Origin: Spirochaetota bacterium
Lineage (GTDB): Bacteria; Spirochaetota; Leptospiria; Turneriellales; Turneriellaceae
Length of the DNA: 5,470 nucleotides
Assembly: GCA_029561505.1 (NCBI GenBank)
Contig: JAKQXK010000325.1
Coordinates: 1 to 5,470 of the forward strand
Direction: 5' to 3'
In this document: piece after piece, positions 1 through 5,470 of the stretch
Numbering within the stretch: the stretch's first letter is position 1
How the letters are laid out: each line of letters opens with the position of its first letter
The notes under the pieces: generated by a model
What the model saw: only the letters and a program-made list of their open reading frames with translations
Databases searched by the model: none
Told to the model about the DNA's origin: nothing
Program-made: the position numbers and the translations under genes

Positions 1-1
1 C

Positions 2-493
2 GCCGAGAACCTGATCGGCGCCGAACACGGGGCGCTCACACACATGATGCGCAACCTCGAAATTGAGCGCCTGACGCTCGCTGCCATGTCACTCGGCATC
101 GCCAGACGTGCAATCGACGAAATGGTGCGTTATGCCGTTCAAGACCGCAGCGCATTCGGCAAGAAACTCTCAGAATTCGGGCAGATTCAGCAGCTGATCG
201 CCGAGTCTTTTGCACGGTACCGAGCCAGCCGCGCATTCGTCTACGAAACTGCACTCAGGGTAAACCCTGCGTCACGTGAATCTCTGTCAGCAGCCGCGGC
301 AAAACTCAGCGCCACGCAGATGGCCGAATTTGTCGCGCGCGCGGCGATTCAGGTGCTGGGCGGTTACGGTTATACGCGCGAATACCCGGTTGAAAAGCTG
401 CTGCGCGATGCGATTCTGCTGTCGATCGGCGGCGGCACCAACGAGGCGATGCAGAAAAACATCATGAAAGACCTCGCGTTGTCGCTGCGCTGA
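2..493 (+). CDS. Acyl-CoA dehydrogenase, C-terminal part (5' end outside window)
   Basis: Flavoenzyme that would oxidise an acyl-CoA to the 2,3-enoyl-CoA and pass electrons to ETF, in fatty-acid or branched-chain amino-acid breakdown in the cytoplasm. The frame is open from base 2, so the 163 visible residues are the last part of a protein usually near 380-390 residues; the ATG at 44 is internal. Seen: an R-x-x-F-G segment (R49, F52, G53 of the fragment) typical of FAD contact in the C-terminal helical domain, and a Q-x-x-G-G-x-G-Y-x-x-E-x4-K-x3-D stretch (117-136) that fits the classic family signature. The residue equivalent to the MCAD catalytic glutamate (before G-T in IGGGTNE, 142-148) is glycine, while a glutamate sits in LEIERL (E22, bases 65-67), the position of the catalytic base in isovaleryl-CoA and long-chain dehydrogenases. 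Substrate cannot be fixed from this fragment. It ends in TGA, 23 bases before the peptidase gene. Confidence 0.95.
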   Translation, partial: AENLIGAEHGALTHMMRNLEIERLTLAAMSLGIARRAIDEMVRYAVQDRSAFGKKLSEFGQIQQLIAESFARYRASRAFVYETALRVNPASRESLSAAAAKLSATQMAEFVARAAIQVLGGYGYTREYPVEKLLRDAILLSIGGGTNEAMQKNIMKDLALSLR

Positions 494-499
494 GATTGG

Positions 500-511
500 C
501 GGTTTAAACCG
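500..511. repeat. 12-bp perfect palindrome between the dehydrogenase and peptidase genes
   Basis: CGGTTTAAACCG is identical to its reverse complement and fills half of the 23-base gap, ending five bases before the annotated peptidase ATG. It could be a small operator. However, about one perfect 12-bp palindrome is expected by chance in a window this size, and no second copy was noticed. There is no T-run after it, so it is not an intrinsic terminator. Confidence 0.3.
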
Positions 512-516
512 TTGAC

Positions 517-1389
517 ATGGCGCAGCGCGGCCATGGGTTAACGCAAGTGATCAGATGGATTTCGTATCTCATGGCGCTCGGCGTAACTTTTGCAGTCGGC
601 GCGGCTAAGCCCTACTTGTCTTCGGGCGACTACGCCAAATATGTTCAGCGCCTCACGTGTTCGGTTGATGACCCCGATCAAGACGACAAAATTCGCCTCA
701 AAAAAGTGCGCTATGGCACTTCAGGTAAAGGCCGTCCGCTTTTCGCGCACATCGTCGAACCTGCAAACTCGCTGAACGCCAAGGCGCGCAACGTCTACAT
801 TCTGGGCGCGCAACACGGCGACGAACGCAACACAAAGATCGTGCTCGATTTTTTTGTGCGCGAACTCGCGACGCTTAGTAACGATTTCAGAAATCGGCGC
901 CGCATTATCGTGATACCCAACTATAATCCCGACGGCTATAAGCGCTACCACCGGTTAAACGCTTCGAATATTGACCTTAACCGTGATTTCCCGAGTGCAG
1001 ATGGCCACGAAGATGCTCCGCGCGCGCCTGAGACTGCGGCGTTCATGAAACTTCTCGAAAAGTACCCGGCCTATTCAATGTACAATATTCACCAACCGTT
1101 CAGGGTCGTTCTCTATTACCCTGAAGACGAGTCATTTGCGCGGCCGTTTTCACTGCTTTCAGATTATCCTCTGGGTACAGGCGTCGGTTACCCTACCCCG
1201 GGGTCGCTCGGCACATACATGCGTGAAAAAAAGGTACCGATCATAACGGTCGAACTCGCGCGCCATATGAAGGCGGCTGTAGCGCCATATATCTTTGAAG
1301 AGATCAGGTTTGCGCTCTATTATTCTGCGTTTGGTTGTATACCGAAACCCGCGCAAAAATCGCGCATCGAAAGTTATATTGCCGAATAG
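517..1389 (+). CDS. Exported M14-family zinc carboxypeptidase (MpaA/Csd4-like)
   Basis: Predicted zinc metallopeptidase of the M14 (carboxypeptidase A) superfamily, 290 residues. Visible active site: H100-G-D-E103 (first zinc pair), the N-P-D-G element (137-140), L-N-R-D-F (N155, R156, substrate-carboxylate contact), H192 in YNIHQP (third zinc ligand) and E246 in ITVELAR (general base), so it looks catalytically intact. The compact spacing and the HGDE/NPDG/LNRDF set resemble bacterial murein-peptide enzymes of the MpaA/Csd4 type more than digestive carboxypeptidases; substrate is inferred, not shown. Residues 11-30 form a hydrophobic segment ending VGAA, which looks like a signal peptide. 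C47 and C274 are the only cysteines and could form a disulphide. No clear Shine-Dalgarno supports the ATG; GTG at 547 would give a shorter, more typical signal peptide (M-I-R-W-I-S...). The stop is four bases before gspK, suggesting co-translation with the secretion genes. Confidence 0.88.
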   Translation: MAQRGHGLTQVIRWISYLMALGVTFAVGAAKPYLSSGDYAKYVQRLTCSVDDPDQDDKIRLKKVRYGTSGKGRPLFAHIVEPANSLNAKARNVYILGAQHGDERNTKIVLDFFVRELATLSNDFRNRRRIIVIPNYNPDGYKRYHRLNASNIDLNRDFPSADGHEDAPRAPETAAFMKLLEKYPAYSMYNIHQPFRVVLYYPEDESFARPFSLLSDYPLGTGVGYPTPGSLGTYMREKKVPIITVELARHMKAAVAPYIFEEIRFALYYSAFGCIPKPAQKSRIESYIAE

Positions 1390-1393
1390 AGTT

Positions 1394-2470
1394 ATGCGCC
1401 CCCGAAAAAAAGCAGCCGGTAATCTGCGTCTGGTGCTTAAACGCCGTGGTGCGATCATTCTGATCACGGCGACGCTGATTCTGACGCTGACCATTTCAGT
1501 TGCGCTCGTCTATGTGCGCTTCGCACTCAACGAATACCGCGCAGTTTCAACGACTGGCCAGCGCGAACGCGCGCTGCAGCTTGCGCAGAGCGGGCTTGAA
1601 ACAGGCACGCTGCTGCTCACGCGAATACCCCTCGACTCTCTTTATGAGTTCGGCATTTTCACGATAGCACCGACGATTCCGCTTGGTGGTGGTACGGTAA
1701 CGCTTTCGCTCAGCGAAGAAAGCGGAAAGCTGAACGTTAACCGTCTGGTGCGCATGTTCGAAGACCAGACAGACGAAAAACACCTGGAATACTTTCAACG
1801 ACTGTCGATCGCCCTCGGAATTCCCATTGATCTATGGCATGCGGTAATCGACTATATCGACGAGAATAACACACCGATGGCGAGGGGTGCCGAACGCGAT
1901 GAATACGAACGCCTGCAGCCGCCGCGCCGCATAAAGAACGGCCGTACGCAGTCTCTTGAAGAGCTTCTGTTTGTACCGGGCTTTGACCAACGGCTGCTCT
2001 ACGACGATTTAAGATCGCTCGACCGCCGCAAGAACATGTCGACGAGCGGGCTCAGCGATCTGGAAAAGGCGGCAGTCACCCCTGAAGACTATATTCTCGC
2101 CAATAACATCACCACGTACCTGGTTTATAACGCTGATACATCCACCGATATGATCAACATCAATTCGGCACCGTACCATGTGCTGCTGGCCCTATCAGAA
2201 TTCATGACCCCAGCAGCAGCACGAAAAATCATTATGGAGCGCATCAAGCGCAACGGGCGGATCAAGAGCATCGACGAACTGGCTGCCATACCCGAATTGC
2301 AGATACCGACGACCGGGGGGCTTAACCTCTATAAAGAGCTTGCAATCAGGGTAACCGTGCAGAATCAACTCTATAAGATTGTTGCCGATGCATCTCTCGA
2401 ATCGCAAGTTGCGCAGGTGATGGGCGTGCTTGACCCGAATGCCAAAAGGCTTGTTTTTTATTCAGAATGA
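1394..2470 (+). CDS. gspK: Type II secretion minor pseudopilin GspK
   Basis: Largest minor pseudopilin, expected at the tip of the T2SS pseudopilus with GspI and GspJ. 358 residues, near the usual GspK size. The N-terminus has a basic leader ending K-R-R-G19, the prepilin peptidase (GspO) cleavage point, then a hydrophobic helix (A20 to about V41). Mature position +5 is hydrophobic rather than glutamate, a hallmark of GspK. Family motifs follow: ESGKLNVN (109-116), VIDYIDEN (151-158), GAERDEY (165-171), KNG...SLEELLFVPG (181-196), and a helix-hairpin-helix/SAM-like part with MININSAP (253-260) and a second SIDELAAIPEL (292-302). The frame extends upstream to an ATG at 1295 inside the peptidase gene, but 1394 is preferred: it gives a plausible 19-residue leader and a four-base gap after the previous stop. 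GTG at 1433 would give a six-residue leader (M-L-K-R-R-G), also normal for pseudopilins. No strong ribosome binding site, so coupling to the upstream gene is likely. Confidence 0.93.
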   Translation: MRPRKKAAGNLRLVLKRRGAIILITATLILTLTISVALVYVRFALNEYRAVSTTGQRERALQLAQSGLETGTLLLTRIPLDSLYEFGIFTIAPTIPLGGGTVTLSLSEESGKLNVNRLVRMFEDQTDEKHLEYFQRLSIALGIPIDLWHAVIDYIDENNTPMARGAERDEYERLQPPRRIKNGRTQSLEELLFVPGFDQRLLYDDLRSLDRRKNMSTSGLSDLEKAAVTPEDYILANNITTYLVYNADTSTDMININSAPYHVLLALSEFMTPAAARKIIMERIKRNGRIKSIDELAAIPELQIPTTGGLNLYKELAIRVTVQNQLYKIVADASLESQVAQVMGVLDPNAKRLVFYSE

Positions 2471-2501
2471 AACCGCTTTTTTTACCCCATTTTGAGTCGC
2501 G

Positions 2502-2529
2502 AGGGGCCGAAAACACAGGTTGCGGCCCT
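2502..2529 (+). other. Possible RNA hairpin in the gspK-gspL gap
   Basis: The 79-base gap between gspK and gspL holds an imperfect inverted repeat: AGGGGCCG (2502-2509) against CGGCCCT (2523-2529), seven base pairs with one bulged G and a 13-base loop. It ends 20 bases before the gspL ATG. No U-run follows, so it is not an intrinsic terminator; it might stabilise or process the transcript. Support is only the base pairing. The rest of the gap has a seven-T run (2477-2483) but no convincing promoter and no obvious Shine-Dalgarno for gspL. Confidence 0.35.
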
Positions 2530-2549
2530 GAAATGCCGAAAATATAGTC

Positions 2550-4193
2550 ATGGCACGCACGCCTGTTGTCATCGAAATCAACAATTACGAGATCAAAGGT
2601 CTTGCGTTTCGCAGCGGCATTGCCGGGCGGTCGTTTTTTCAGGCCGAGACCATGCTGCTCGACCCACAGCAGAGTATAGCGGCGCAGGCCGCTTCGTTCG
2701 TTGCCGAGCGCTATCCCGGGTCGATCGGCGTGCATTTTAATGTACCCTATGAAAGCCTGTTCACACGCGAACTGACGTTTCCCTTTGCCGACCGCCGCAA
2801 GGTGCGCGAGGTAATGCCCTTCGAGCTCGAACCCCTGATACCGAGCGACCTGAACGAAGTTGTCTATGACAGCTATCTCACAACCAACAGCGTGACGCAG
2901 ACAACACGCGCGATTGTCGCGGGTTCGCGCAAAGATGTACTGATCCGCTACCTCGACGAGTTCAGGCAGCGTGATATAACCGTGCTTGGCATCTATACGC
3001 CGCACGACGCGCTGTTTCGCCTGCACCCGTTCACAGGCCTTGAATCGTGCATAATGCTGCACGTTTCGCGCTTAGTGTCAATAATTGTCATCGTTCTTGG
3101 CGGCGAGTGGCGTTTTGCGCGCGTGATGCCCGTTGGCTATGACTGGCTCATCGCGAAACTTAAATCGAAATGGAAAAGCGACGTCACCGAAACGCACCGC
3201 CTGCTGATGGCTCTGCCCTCTTCGCTCGAAGACAGCGCCGAGCTCGACGCGTTCAAGAAGACGCACAAAATTACCGGGCCAAAATTCAAGGCACTCGGCG
3301 ATTCGATTAAAGAATTCACGCAGGTTATCAGCCATGAATTGGAAGTTTCGCTGCGTAACCTGCAGATCGATCAAGAAGATCAGGCGACGACCAGCGATAA
3401 GACTGAATCGAGCGAAGAGACAAAAGCGCTCAACCCGCACGACCTGACCGTGGCCCTGAGCTCTGATCTCAATAACGCGCTGGTGATCGAAAACGCGCTC
3501 GCGCAGAGCATCAAACACGAAGTTTCGCCTTTTCCCTATGATCGCACGCCGCTGGCGCTGCTAAACCGCGAACACCTTGTGACGATGGGCGGGGCGTATT
3601 CGCAGACAATTTCGGGCAAGATGACGCTGCTCAGAGACGACCTCAAGAAATGGGTTGTCAGTTCGCAGACGGGTGCTTCGCGCATTGTCGCTGCCATCGC
3701 CGCGGCTGCCGTATTGCTGTTCGCGACGTCTTTCTTCATCGATCTCAAGCGGCGCGGCCGCGAGCTGAAAGAGTGGGAAGACCGCCAGACAAAAGTGTTT
3801 CAGCAATTTTTTGCCGGAGCGCAGATACCGGAAAACCTGTCTGCGCTGAGCTACGCAGCAGAACTCGTGCGCAAAGAGAAACAAAAGACTGAGATTATCG
3901 AAGTTTTTCTGAAGGCCCCGCGGCTGTCGGCAATTCTCGTTCAGCTTCACCAGAATGTTTCGACCGAAGCAGGCCTTGAAATCACCTCGTTTTATTACAG
4001 CGACCGCGGCGTCGAAATCAATGGACTCGTGCCCGATTTTGCGAAGCTCGAAGATATCAAACGATCGTTGGCGCGAGCAACGTTGCTGACGGCCGTAGAA
4101 TCAAAAAATGAAAACTCCACCCCCGGCCCCGGCGGGCAGAACCGCATCAAGTTCACGCTCTTCTGTAAAGTGAAAAAGGCTGAAGGAACATGA
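2550..4193 (+). CDS. gspL: Type II secretion assembly-platform protein GspL (PilM/PilN-like)
   Basis: Inner-membrane platform protein that recruits the GspE ATPase through its cytoplasmic domain and pairs with GspM in the membrane. 547 residues, clearly longer than the roughly 400 of proteobacterial GspL. Residues 1-355 look like the actin-like (PilM-type) cytoplasmic domain: the FPFADRRKVREVMPFELEPLIP segment (about 77-98) is typical, and LVTMGGAY (343-350) resembles the closing strand-helix of the fold. A polar, acidic stretch (about 272-298, rich in D, E, S, T) looks like a disordered insert. KMTLLRDDLKKW (357-368) resembles the N-L-L segment before the membrane helix, which is residues 376-396. 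A charged, coiled-coil-prone helix (398-445) and a ferredoxin-like periplasmic domain (about 450-545) follow. The ATG at 2550 is the first start after an in-frame stop at 2529. No clear ribosome binding site. The gene overlaps gspM by four bases. Confidence 0.88.
   Translation: MARTPVVIEINNYEIKGLAFRSGIAGRSFFQAETMLLDPQQSIAAQAASFVAERYPGSIGVHFNVPYESLFTRELTFPFADRRKVREVMPFELEPLIPSDLNEVVYDSYLTTNSVTQTTRAIVAGSRKDVLIRYLDEFRQRDITVLGIYTPHDALFRLHPFTGLESCIMLHVSRLVSIIVIVLGGEWRFARVMPVGYDWLIAKLKSKWKSDVTETHRLLMALPSSLEDSAELDAFKKTHKITGPKFKALGDSIKEFTQVISHELEVSLRNLQIDQEDQATTSDKTESSEETKALNPHDLTVALSSDLNNALVIENALAQSIKHEVSPFPYDRTPLALLNREHLVTMGGAYSQTISGKMTLLRDDLKKWVVSSQTGASRIVAAIAAAAVLLFATSFFIDLKRRGRELKEWEDRQTKVFQQFFAGAQIPENLSALSYAAELVRKEKQKTEIIEVFLKAPRLSAILVQLHQNVSTEAGLEITSFYYSDRGVEINGLVPDFAKLEDIKRSLARATLLTAVESKNENSTPGPGGQNRIKFTLFCKVKKAEGT
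4182..4187 (+). promoter_or_regulatory. Ribosome binding site of gspM
   Basis: GAAGGA lies inside the last codons of gspL, only two bases from the gspM ATG, closer than usual. Together with the ATGA stop-start overlap it points to translational coupling of gspL and gspM, as expected for partners made in equal amounts. Confidence 0.6.
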
Positions 4194-4711
4194 AAAAATT
4201 CTGGGAAACGCTCAACTCGCGCGAACGCACGTACCTCATGCTGCTGGGCGTATTCATGTTGTTTCTCGGAGTCTTCTTCGCCGGCCGCTCTTTTGCGCGC
4301 TACATGACCGATCTCAGCGAACGCTCAGAGTCGGCCGAACGCGACACGATGCAGATCGAAAATCTCGGCCGGCAATACCAGGTGCTTCTGGCGATGAAAA
4401 CCGGCGATTCACAGCAGCTCGACAATATGCTTTCGAGCATTGAAACAATGCTGAAGACGATCGGCCTCAGGGAGCGCGTCGGCAGCCTCACCCCGACCGA
4501 CACCATTGTACAAGACAAATACCTCAAGCGCGAGGTGAAGGTTTCTATCAGAGAAAGTTCGGCGAACCAGGTGCTTGATTTTATCAGGCAGATCGAACAG
4601 AGCACGCAGACCCTTTATAAAGTTGAAAATTTCAGCTACCGTCCGGTTTTGAAGAAGCCCGGCATCTACGACTTTACGGTACAAATTTCAGGCTTCCAGA
4701 GAAAGCAATGA
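4190..4711 (+). CDS. gspM: Type II secretion assembly-platform protein GspM
   Basis: Small bitopic inner-membrane protein that binds and stabilises GspL in the T2SS platform. 173 residues, the usual GspM size. It begins MKKFWETLNSRERTYLMLLG, the characteristic W-x-x-L-x-x-R-E-R segment just before a single membrane helix (about 14-33), giving a short cytoplasmic N-terminus and a periplasmic remainder. Residues 38-66 are charged and coiled-coil prone. Residues about 80-170 have the strand/helix pattern of the small ferredoxin-like GspM domain (VKVSI, ANQVLDFIRQIEQ, LYKVENFSY, IYDFTVQISGF). Sequence identity in this family is low, so position right after gspL and the N-terminal motif carry much of the call. 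The start codon overlaps the gspL stop (ATGA). The gene ends in TGA, 51 bases before gspN. Confidence 0.87.
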   Translation: MKKFWETLNSRERTYLMLLGVFMLFLGVFFAGRSFARYMTDLSERSESAERDTMQIENLGRQYQVLLAMKTGDSQQLDNMLSSIETMLKTIGLRERVGSLTPTDTIVQDKYLKREVKVSIRESSANQVLDFIRQIEQSTQTLYKVENFSYRPVLKKPGIYDFTVQISGFQRKQ

Positions 4712-4712
4712 G

Positions 4713-4725
4713 GTACATCGTGTAC
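4713..4725 (+). promoter_or_regulatory. Short triloop hairpin in the gspM-gspN leader
   Basis: GTACA (4713-4717) and TGTAC (4721-4725) pair perfectly around a three-base TCG loop, starting one base after the gspM stop. A five-pair stem is weak alone, but it stands directly before the larger inverted repeat at 4728-4760. A ribosome ending gspM translation would cover this element. Confidence 0.4.
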
Positions 4726-4727
4726 GC

Positions 4728-4760
4728 TTTCTCCCGCTACCTCCTGTATCGAGGGAGAAA
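4728..4760 (+). promoter_or_regulatory. Hairpin that sequesters the gspN ribosome binding site
   Basis: TTTCTCCC (4728-4735) is perfectly complementary to GGGAGAAA (4753-4760), an eight-pair stem with a 17-base loop. The right arm contains most of the gspN Shine-Dalgarno (GAGGGAG, 4751-4757) and ends two bases before the ATG. A second pyrimidine tract in the loop (CCTC, 4740-4743) can also pair with GAGG (4751-4754), so two mutually exclusive folds would mask the site. No U-run follows on either strand, so this is not a terminator. The pairing is seen in the sequence; a role in limiting gspN translation is inferred. Confidence 0.5.
4751..4757 (+). promoter_or_regulatory. Ribosome binding site of gspN
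   Basis: GAGGGAG lies five bases before the gspN ATG, the strongest Shine-Dalgarno in the window. It fixes the gspN start at 4763 and is the segment masked by the inverted repeat at 4728-4760. Confidence 0.8.
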
Positions 4761-4762
4761 AA

Positions 4763-5470
4763 ATGACGGAAAGTGAAAACAGCGAAGAGCTCGTACCCAC
4801 AGCGCCGCCGCAGGTCGAGCGCAGCTGGCAATCGACACTGAAGAAAATTGCGCCTTACGCGGCAGGTTTCGCAGCGTTTCTGTTCGGCCTGCTCATCTTC
4901 GCCCCACTCGAGGGCTACGCGATGCTCGCGCTGAGGCAGCTGGGCGCCTCGGGCGTGCACGTTGATATCGGCGACCTTTCGCTCTCGGTCTTCGGCCGTT
5001 TTAGGGCCGAGAGCATCAGAATACCCATCGGCACCGAAGCAGACAAACAGGCTGCGATAAAAATTGCCGAAACGAAAGGTAAAATCGGCATTCTCGGCGC
5101 CCTGCTCGGCGATAAATATGACGCGCGCGCCGAAGCCGTTATTTTTTCATTCGCCAAGGGGGATTTTAATCTCAAAATAGACTCCCTCGAAATTGTCTCG
5201 GCTCTCGAACACGCCAAATCGGGTGGCACCGCCAAAACCCTGAACGGCACGCTGCAGATCGAAGCCGAATCTGCCCAGGTTGCCTACAAAGAGACAAAGT
5301 TTCTGAAAGAAGAAATTGTTATTCCGTTTCTGAAAGTTGTTCTGAAGGCCAGGGCACAGCAGAATGTGATCGCGATTGAAACCGGTGAAGCGATGGGTCG
5401 CCTGATCAATGCACAGATTAAGGGTTCGGTGACGCTAGGTGCCCAAACCGACCTGAACCTCAACGTGATT
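4763..5470 (+). CDS. gspN: Type II secretion protein GspN, N-terminal part (runs off window)
   Basis: The reading frame is open from ATG 4763 to the last base (236 residues) with no stop, so the 3' end lies outside. Residues 1-28 are polar and acidic then basic (cytoplasmic). Residues about 29-50 form one membrane helix (from IAPYAAG to APLEG). The remainder is a periplasmic region of repeating short beta strands, including GVHVDIGDLSLSVFGRF and AESIRIPIG near 64-90, the pattern of GspN and AsmA-like proteins, which begin with a GV-x-V-x-x-x-x-LSLS segment. GspN is an accessory T2SS component whose exact task is unsettled; it is often last in gsp clusters of Leptospira and deltaproteobacteria, as here. 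An AsmA-like lipid-transport protein is the main alternative, but the place after gspKLM favours GspN. The start is supported by a strong GAGGGAG site, masked by a hairpin. Confidence 0.85.
   Translation, partial: MTESENSEELVPTAPPQVERSWQSTLKKIAPYAAGFAAFLFGLLIFAPLEGYAMLALRQLGASGVHVDIGDLSLSVFGRFRAESIRIPIGTEADKQAAIKIAETKGKIGILGALLGDKYDARAEAVIFSFAKGDFNLKIDSLEIVSALEHAKSGGTAKTLNGTLQIEAESAQVAYKETKFLKEEIVIPFLKVVLKARAQQNVIAIETGEAMGRLINAQIKGSVTLGAQTDLNLNVI

Noticed and set aside
512..542. TTGACA at 512-517 as a promoter -35 box for the peptidase-gsp run
   Set aside because: The hexamer is perfect, but at 16-19 bases downstream there is only GGGTTA/GGTTAA/GTTAAC, a poor -10, and the box overlaps the annotated ATG. 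Kept only as a hint about the start codon.
1295..1393. Upstream extension of gspK to ATG 1295
   Set aside because: It overlaps the peptidase coding region by about 95 bases and gives a 52-residue leader, far longer than is normal for a pseudopilin.
2520..2548. TTGCGG ... TATAGT with 17-base spacing as a gspL promoter
   Set aside because: The -10-like box ends one base before the gspL ATG, so transcription would begin inside the gene; the -35 matches only three of six bases.
2346..3062. Long minus-strand open frame (238 codons)
   Set aside because: It lies antisense to the 3' end of gspK and the start of gspL, which have clear protein-family motifs; the predicted protein shows no recognisable motif and is explained by codon-usage shadowing.
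3078..3518. Minus-strand open frame antisense to gspL (146 codons)
   Set aside because: It is entirely within the well-supported gspL gene, with arginine/phenylalanine-rich composition typical of antisense shadows.
4728..4762. The gspM-gspN inverted repeat as an intrinsic terminator
   Set aside because: On the + strand the stem is followed by A residues and the start codon; on the minus strand the bases after the stem are not T-rich.
4915..5250. Minus-strand open frame antisense to gspN (111 codons)
   Set aside because: The + strand frame has a strong ribosome binding site, a membrane helix and GspN-like strands; the antisense frame has no supporting signal.

Overview
The window reads as chromosomal DNA of a Leptospira-like spirochaete with moderately high GC (mid-50s percent by eye, not computed). 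The assignment rests on the gspK-gspL-gspM-gspN order, which ends in the AsmA-like GspN known from Leptospira and some deltaproteobacteria, together with a PilM-like GspL. Genera such as Turneriella or Leptonema would fit the base composition better than low-GC Leptospira. This is an inference from gene content, not a database match.

Layout: every gene lies on the + strand and is closely packed. Positions 2-493 hold the C-terminal part of an acyl-CoA dehydrogenase whose start lies upstream of the window. After 23 bases comes an exported M14-family zinc carboxypeptidase (517-1389). Four bases later begins a run of type II secretion system (T2SS) genes: gspK (1394-2470), gspL (2550-4193), gspM (4190-4711, overlapping gspL by four bases) and gspN (4763 to the end of the window, incomplete).

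How the genes work together: GspK is the minor pseudopilin at the pseudopilus tip. GspL and GspM form the inner-membrane assembly platform that links the GspE ATPase to the pseudopilus. GspN is an accessory inner-membrane/periplasmic protein. The secretin (gspD), motor (gspE), platform protein (gspF) and the other pseudopilins (gspG/H/I/J) are absent here. Because a peptidase and a metabolic gene sit directly upstream of gspK, the locus either is split or carries an insertion between gspJ and gspK.

Points for follow-up: the peptidase is almost fused to the T2SS genes and could be a secreted substrate, a cell-wall remodelling enzyme, or an unrelated passenger. The gspM-gspN gap contains two perfect inverted repeats, and the second one pairs with the gspN ribosome binding site. 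I see no mobile element, CRISPR array, tRNA or rRNA, and no clear evidence of a wholly undescribed system. No gene-free stretch exceeds 300 bases; the longest is the 79-base gspK-gspL gap.
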